Source: Candidatus Zixiibacteriota bacterium
GTDB taxonomy: Bacteria; Zixibacteria; MSB-5A5; GN15; FEB-12
Assembly: GCA_019038695.1 (NCBI GenBank)
Contig: JAHOYZ010000025.1
Location: forward strand, 51,858 to 115,857
DNA length: 64,000 nt
Direction of reading: 5' to 3'
Below, one piece after another: positions 60,701-64,000 of this stretch. The notes beneath the pieces are model-generated. The model had not been told where the DNA came from and searched no databases. It saw nothing but the letters and a program-made list of their open reading frames with translations. Position numbers and translations under genes: made by a program. How positions within the stretch are numbered: the first letter of the stretch is position 1; every line of letters starts with the position of its first letter.

Positions 60701-61580
60701 GGTGACAACCGGTTATACCAATGTTACCGTATCGGTAACCAACCCGTTGGGCTACATTCTCTCCGCCGATTTTCAGACACTGGCTGGCGGTGATGCCTGG
60801 GTTCTTGACGTTGATCAGGATGGTACTCTTGACGAGCAGCTGATCGATTACAATCTGATGAACGGCGAGTATTCGATCGGCATTAATCTACAGCCGGGGT
60901 CCGATCCAGATGGTGACCATGTGGTTTCAGGAGGGATTCGAATCAATGGTTCGCAGCAGTTGATCTTTTCCCAGGACCAGAACTACAATATGACAAAAGA
61001 AGCAACTGAGTCGGACGGGAAGGCTCAACCCGGGATGGTGTTCTATTTCACGGTGGAGGAGGTCTCGTCAATGACACCTCCTAATGGTTTCCCGATGCAA
61101 ACGGATCGACCGAGATTCTCGTGGGATCTCTTGATGGACACTACCGGGATCGATTCGTACCAATTCCAGCTTGACCCATATTTTGACTTCCCGGCTCCGC
61201 GTATCGATACTGATACAATAACGGTAGCGTCTTATATCCCGGAGGAAGGATTAGGAATCGATTCCGTATTTTACTGGCGGGTACGAAGCTACGACGGCGT
61301 AACATGGTCAGGCTGGACTCGCAAGATGGCTGCTTACATTGCTTCAGGAAGCTGCTGCGTTCCATCAATGCGAGGCAATGTCGACTATGTATTGCCCGAT
61401 GAAATCAACATTGCCGATCTGACCTACCTTGTGGCCTACCTGTTCACCGGAGGTCCGCCACCTCCTTGTTTGGATGAAGCTGACATAGATGGTAATGACG
61501 AGATTAATATAGCTGATTTGACCTATCTTGTTTCGTACTTATTCACAGGAGGCCCACCACCGGTGTCGTGTCCGGAGTAA
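54732..61580 (+). CDS. Giant secreted multi-domain protein (propeller, FG-GAP, Ig-like, two dockerins)
   Basis: 2282 residues, signal peptide at 1-28. In order: SBBP-like beta-propeller (~30-440, repeats such as DAAGNVYVTGG, DDAGYVYITGRS); a dockerin-like module (~448-515, GDADNDGDIDSDDFDHMVNYLF); a cohesin-like beta-sandwich (~516-665); an SbsA-type Ig domain (~677-770); FG-GAP/VCBS repeats (~775-1130, D-x-N-x-D-G-x-x-D); a second Ig domain (~1134-1240); more FG-GAP (~1250-1595); a thrombospondin type 3 repeat (~1600-1640); FG-GAP (~1645-1985); an Fn3-like region; and a terminal double dockerin (~2213-2282). Probably an exported adhesive or structural surface protein. Confidence 0.85.
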   Translation: MFLAKRAALVALATLIVVFLFTSVTEAAIVKVLERTINGSANGHDSALAVAFTPDNAMVFTGTSPGMGTQEDYLTGKVNEDGTIAWTDRASSLIVDPARDYATDITTDAAGNVYVTGGRFVFGENTNMGTIRYNPDGNIHWQTEWDGAGNVDVATAIATDGDNVYVVGQTQNGVSYDAVIVAYDTAGNWLWEDTIDGFGGNAPDNFKDVCCKNGYIYAVGKTITNQADDDVLVAKYSPTGPPAVWVRTWENPEPSPEDFDHANAVCVDDAGYVYITGRSLDDILALKFSSDGDTTWYNTYIWAGEGDEGVDIGVDGSGRTWVIGVLGIDPAINGVILRYDDLMGEISHTNWQFGGNGPRVPTALVIDNDKVYITGYWTYSGLDTEMKTWCWDTSGTSLWWETIETGNGEAAWDIAVADNGTVGVVGSLRDNSLGQTDYYLLKYADLYCGDADNDGDIDSDDFDHMVNYLFQGGLKPEPEIGVADLDEWNGITVNDIHILTRHLDGGPTPGCGWGSLDTLYKTLDDTFFIEGTEVPAGQSTATVEINLKKTLNVWGLSLPLSWDCATSPLTLDSISFENSIFDSYSTKHAPTEGDSCVIGIVRASEEDLITLDEGLVASLHFSLDPDAINPQYILIDTTTYGPSNRVELSADLGQAPRSWIPRFVGLNVEAFIEDMGPPRHAVAALYNHDIQIQFGPDMDDATMDYPNVSVRGSISGKMAHTVSYDIYSRIATLQTDDFIPGERVWVEVTPDVLTVNGATRSSAHIWSFVVAPLGGEGDFVLDPTIDTVSNTSYSLAVADLNEDGYVDLLVGCGPDTITTMLNDGIGSFSSIDQFEAPAALPGPILTGDLDGDSFVDLLIGVDVAGEGEVIFMKGDGFGIFTPSAESNELGTTAVGDMSLGDINGDGFLDVAVIADDSIMFFLNNGLGSFSMGGSWSKGDNIHQLALDDFNNDGTTDIVFTFHYGTFNLDAIDIWFNDGNMTFADENPGYYYPIDSTSRELLTRDFNNDGNPDYAIVYDGASTSSSRIKVSLTSYGGAKDAEYTKDFPGDSLTVLDAGDLDNDGDLDLVTVGVISRQIFWLENDGNASFGDGIEIATLPDTVVTLKIADLDDDGSQDIVVTTLDGEVRYLFNNTVPVIVGTTPDEHEVASPVNTVISAAFNTNMNPSTFDDTLFMAYGSHSGPISGTVGYSSAAQAAILYPDNDLIPGEKVTVNVQEGRLSSAAIPLPTENGYQWWFTTEVAGGAGEYSLSDGYAGFLARSPVAADFDGDGNIDIAVSTGSGDSINVWQNQGDGTFAIWGHAELPSVGTYDMVTADFNRDGHIDIAATSAYSHPTYYFSVLYGDGAGSFAHGNSYTLPSATNSIYTGDFNGDNCHDIIISLDADAGLRVFLNDGTGQFDPGQSISAAEWYPVDIDGADFNEDGILDFVVQYANDIGLTRTLIGNGDGTFTEGQSVSTTDIGGATAVVTADFDRDGHVDLATRGVTTGACISVVFGDGQGGFDYDQTYNITGTNLGLMGSGDVDGDGDIDLVSVHGMGGTSLDVLSNDGSGLFSLTHTIPAPTAWAVYGLNDLVLADLAGNGRLDLAYCVNGADSFMVYFNQTGDADGDGWDDASDNCPYVYNPGQEDGDIDGIGDACDVEYEIDTGPAADVYDVIIADIDRDLNMDVIYNGNTEVGLFIAWGIGADPYIDPPINYLDVSQADIQTGFINRDTLPDIIVATPETLFVMLNDSGRDFVTSKIPLSAKRSDPSASAVGHFNDDIDLDVFVGPDNVILGDGYGGVLESYTVSFSALAAIAADFDRDGFDDLLVTEGDSAKIYLNTTKNNFARSSAMFIGTGSFNSSVANAVADLNHDQRWDVVVIVPDVDASGQSVVKVATGDGFGNLNQTDSLLVTGLANHLSVADINRDQELDLVVADATNQAILLYWGDGNGHFSEAVSVPFDPGAGLTYAVATADLDRDGQPDFVSGAVDAGDLILGLSELPDQDILPDEMVTTGYTNVTVSVTNPLGYILSADFQTLAGGDAWVLDVDQDGTLDEQLIDYNLMNGEYSIGINLQPGSDPDGDHVVSGGIRINGSQQLIFSQDQNYNMTKEATESDGKAQPGMVFYFTVEEVSSMTPPNGFPMQTDRPRFSWDLLMDTTGIDSYQFQLDPYFDFPAPRIDTDTITVASYIPEEGLGIDSVFYWRVRSYDGVTWSGWTRKMAAYIASGSCCVPSMRGNVDYVLPDEINIADLTYLVAYLFTGGPPPPCLDEADIDGNDEINIADLTYLVSYLFTGGPPPVSCPE

Positions 61581-61610
61581 GCAGAACATTCTGATATTAC
61601 GTATATGTAA

Positions 61611-61645
61611 CAGCCACTTCCCACATACGGAAGTGGCTGTTTCCT
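61611..61645 (+). terminator. Rho-independent terminator after the giant gene
   Basis: CAGCCACTTCC pairs with GGAAGTGGCTG around a 7-nt loop, followed by TTTCCT. The T run is short, but the stem is perfect. Confidence 0.75.
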
Positions 61646-61769
61646 AAGCCAAATCTTTGTGTAGAACCTCAATCCCCGGGTCTGCTAATCGGTGGAGTAT
61701 GGTCCCTTGTCATTTCAGCAGAATTGCTTATATTAACTTCAATGGGATAACCCTTTGCAAGGAGATAGT

Positions 61770-64000
61770 ATGAAGCGATGTCTAACGCTGGTCGCTGTCC
61801 TTCTATTTGCCGGACATGTCGCCGCCGGAACCCAAAATCATGAAAGTGAGATGTCAAATCCTGCGCTTGGCGGCATAAGCCAACAGATTCTGAGCCCATC
61901 GGAGTTTCAGGATTCTCTATATTCTGATGAACTGATGCGCGTACCTCTCTCTCCCGCCGGAGTTGACACGGTTTGGTACAATTTTACCTCTGATCTTGAT
62001 AGTTGGAATTTCTATAGTGCATCCAACCAGGTCCAGAAGTACTGGCCTGATGCAAGTTGCATAGAAATCTGGGCGATGGCTACTGTCCCATATACCTTTG
62101 GTTTATCTCAGGCGTCTTTTGGCGGAGCACAAGCTCTCCGATACGACTGCAATTTCCACGGCTACTGGTATGATGCTTGCGATTATGAATGGTGGGTCAA
62201 GTCGGTGGTTTCTGCAAGTGATGCCTCGTGGAATGGTGTCCACCGAATTGAAGCGCGGGTATATAAGGATTTTGCGGCGACCATGTATGCTATGATAGGC
62301 GTAAGATTCGCCGGTTATGACACCTTCACATACTATGGCTGGACCGGGGCACTTCCCAGCAACACTTGGGCTAACATCTATATAGACGAACCGACGCCGG
62401 GAGCATTTGCCAACGTAGAGGCCGTATCTATTATGTGCGGGGCTCGCACAGCCGTTGGGCCATTGTATGTAGACTATGTGCGTGGCATCAAAAATGTTCT
62501 TGAGCCAGTCCTGGAAGTCACCACTGACTCGCTGGACTGGGGCACCACTACGGGAACGCAAACCTTCTATATTGAAAACTCAGGCAACGCTTCACTACAC
62601 TGGAACATCATGGAGACCTGCCCCTGGATAACCGAAGTGCTTCCGCTGAGTGGAACCGTTGGAACCGGCTCTGATTTCGACAAAGTCGAAGTCCAGGCAA
62701 TGACGCTTGGTCTAGACTATGGGGTGTACCTGGATTCACTGGTCTTATCCTCCGATGGTGGAGATACTGTCATCCACTGTGTCATTGAGAAATTACCTCC
62801 CTGGGGCTCAAACTGCTCCAATCCCTTCGAGTATAGCATAGGCTCCGGTTCGCTGCCGTACACATTAAACAGCTTTACGACTTGTGGCTTGGGCAACTAC
62901 TACGATGCAACCTGCCTGGGTTATTATGACGGTGGGGAGGACCTGATCATTCAGCTCAACGTGACCAACGCTATAAATGTGAACATCAAGCTTGATCCCA
63001 AGGGAGCAACCTACACAGGTATTTCGATCTCGAACGCCTGCCCGGATTATGATGGTGAATGTATTGCTTTCAGCACCAGCTCTAGCAGCGTACCGTACTC
63101 AATGACGAATGTGAATCTGGAAGTAGGAACCTACTACATCATGGTCGATACCTGGCCCTCGCCGAACTGTATCGAAGATCTGGACATCCTGATCGAGGCC
63201 AGTAACGCCCCACCCATTGTGACTAACATCCCCAACCAATCGATTGCCGAAGGCGGCAGTTTTGCCACTATTAGTTTAGACAATTATGTTAGCGATCCAA
63301 ACAATACGGACGCCGAGATGACCTGGACCTACAATGGCAACAGCGAACTGACAGTCAATATAGTGGCCCGGGTAGCAACCATCACTGCACCGAGCGCCAT
63401 TTGGAACGGATCCGAAACGATCACGTTCCGGGCTACCGATCCGGGCGAACTGTTTGACCAGGATGCGGCTGTATTTACTGTCATACCTGTAAACAACGCT
63501 CCTGTTGTAACTAACATTCCCAACCAGATGATCGCCGAAGGCAGTAGCTTTGCCACTATTAATCTGGATAATTATGTCAGCGATCCAGACAATACGGACG
63601 CCGAGATGACTTGGACCTACAGCGGCAACAGCGATCTAATAGTCAATATAGTGGCTCGGGTAGCGACCATTACGGCGCCGAGCGCCAACTGGAACGGATC
63701 CGAAACGATCACGTTCCGGGCTACCGATCCGGGCGAACTGTTTGACCAGGATGCGGCTGTATTTACTGTCATACCTGTAAACAACGCTCCTGTTGTAACT
63801 AACATTCCCAACCAGATGATCGCCGAAGGCAGTAGCTTTGCCACTATTAATCTGGATAATTATGTCAGCGATCCAGACAATACGGACGCCGAGATGACTT
63901 GGACCTACAGCGGCAACAGCGATCTAATAGTCAATATAGTGGCTCGGGTAGCGACCATTACGGCGCCGAGCGCCAACTGGAACGGATCCGAAACGATCAC
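61770..64000 (+). CDS. Large secreted repeat protein (3' end outside the window)
   Basis: 743 codons to the window edge, ATG 5 nt after AAGGAG, no stop inside the window. Signal peptide MKRCLTLVAVLLFAGHVAAG. Residues ~65-245 are a beta-rich domain (WYNFTSDLDSWNFYSASNQVQKYWP) resembling a carbohydrate-binding or MAM-like sandwich. Then comes a BACON-like Ig domain (LDWGTTTGTQTFYIENSGNASLHWNI), a pre-peptidase-like domain (NVNIKLDPKGATYTGISISNACP), and tandem cadherin-like repeats of 96 residues from 63201 on (NIPNQMIAEGSSFATINLDNYVSDPDN). Likely an adhesin or surface-layer protein. Confidence 0.85.
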   Translation, partial: MKRCLTLVAVLLFAGHVAAGTQNHESEMSNPALGGISQQILSPSEFQDSLYSDELMRVPLSPAGVDTVWYNFTSDLDSWNFYSASNQVQKYWPDASCIEIWAMATVPYTFGLSQASFGGAQALRYDCNFHGYWYDACDYEWWVKSVVSASDASWNGVHRIEARVYKDFAATMYAMIGVRFAGYDTFTYYGWTGALPSNTWANIYIDEPTPGAFANVEAVSIMCGARTAVGPLYVDYVRGIKNVLEPVLEVTTDSLDWGTTTGTQTFYIENSGNASLHWNIMETCPWITEVLPLSGTVGTGSDFDKVEVQAMTLGLDYGVYLDSLVLSSDGGDTVIHCVIEKLPPWGSNCSNPFEYSIGSGSLPYTLNSFTTCGLGNYYDATCLGYYDGGEDLIIQLNVTNAINVNIKLDPKGATYTGISISNACPDYDGECIAFSTSSSSVPYSMTNVNLEVGTYYIMVDTWPSPNCIEDLDILIEASNAPPIVTNIPNQSIAEGGSFATISLDNYVSDPNNTDAEMTWTYNGNSELTVNIVARVATITAPSAIWNGSETITFRATDPGELFDQDAAVFTVIPVNNAPVVTNIPNQMIAEGSSFATINLDNYVSDPDNTDAEMTWTYSGNSDLIVNIVARVATITAPSANWNGSETITFRATDPGELFDQDAAVFTVIPVNNAPVVTNIPNQMIAEGSSFATINLDNYVSDPDNTDAEMTWTYSGNSDLIVNIVARVATITAPSANWNGSETI
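63201..64000 (+). repeat. Tandem 288-bp repeats encoding cadherin-like domains
   Basis: Unit 1 is 63201-63491 (291 bp, diverged), unit 2 is 63492-63779 and unit 3 starts at 63780 and runs off the edge. Units 2 and 3 appear identical over all 221 bp that can be compared, and unit 1 also shares long identical runs with unit 2 in its second half. Confidence 0.93.

Overview
The window looks like chromosomal DNA of an uncultured Gram-negative bacterium of the FCB/Zixibacteria kind. The main clue is a recurring secreted C-terminal dockerin-like module (two helices of the type NIADLTYLVAYLFTGG) on otherwise unrelated proteins, seen at 21332-21784, 50733-52658 and 54732-61580. SecG, gmhA, an O-antigen ligase and lipobox or signal-peptide proteins fit an outer-membrane-bearing cell. 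The phylum assignment is inference.

Layout. 1-17 kb: a partial PEP/pyruvate-binding protein, a methyltransferase, NfeD plus stomatin, a TetR regulator divergent from myo-inositol-phosphate synthase, then tmk, an S41 protease, a HAD phosphatase and a large nucleotidyltransferase/phosphomannomutase-like fusion on the plus strand. On the minus strand recX, alaS, gmhA, an O-antigen ligase and a small membrane protein form a tightly packed unit. 17-22 kb: a four-gene overlapping DUF4388 unit, a membrane TPR protein, a dockerin fragment and a GYD protein. 22.6-26.2 kb: the glycolytic unit gapA-pgk-tpiA-secG followed by tRNA-Leu(GAG). 26-40 kb: mixed housekeeping genes, including an anticodon-domain-less AsnRS-like enzyme behind an attenuator-type leader, mltG-ruvX, a possible isoprenoid-synthase-fold protein, and a very basic SANT-type DNA-binding protein.

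40.4-49.5 kb is the most unusual part. An intact tRNA-Lys(CTT) is followed by at least seven partial copies of its own 3' half. They separate small self-contained segments carrying one to three unrelated genes each: a lipoprotein, a membrane protein, a YdhR-like protein, an RDD protein, a serine protease plus SDR, an ADH/GNAT group and a beta-rich secreted protein. Several genes stop within 0-16 bp of the next tRNA fragment, and several segments carry their own sigma70-like promoter. Two fragments also share extra sequence beyond the tRNA end. I read this as a serial, tRNA-targeted cassette array without a resident recombinase. A second, simpler case follows: tRNA-Leu(CAG) at 50376-50459 and a 29-bp copy of its 3' end at 53499-53527 bracket a 3-kb segment with a dockerin-tagged arylsulfotransferase-like gene and repeated TACACTRAC motifs at both ends.

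54.7-64 kb holds two large secreted proteins: a 2282-residue multi-domain protein (beta-propeller, dockerin, cohesin-like, Ig-like and FG-GAP repeats, terminal dockerin), and a second secreted protein that runs off the right edge inside identical 288-bp tandem repeats. All function calls come from reading motifs by eye; no database search was possible.
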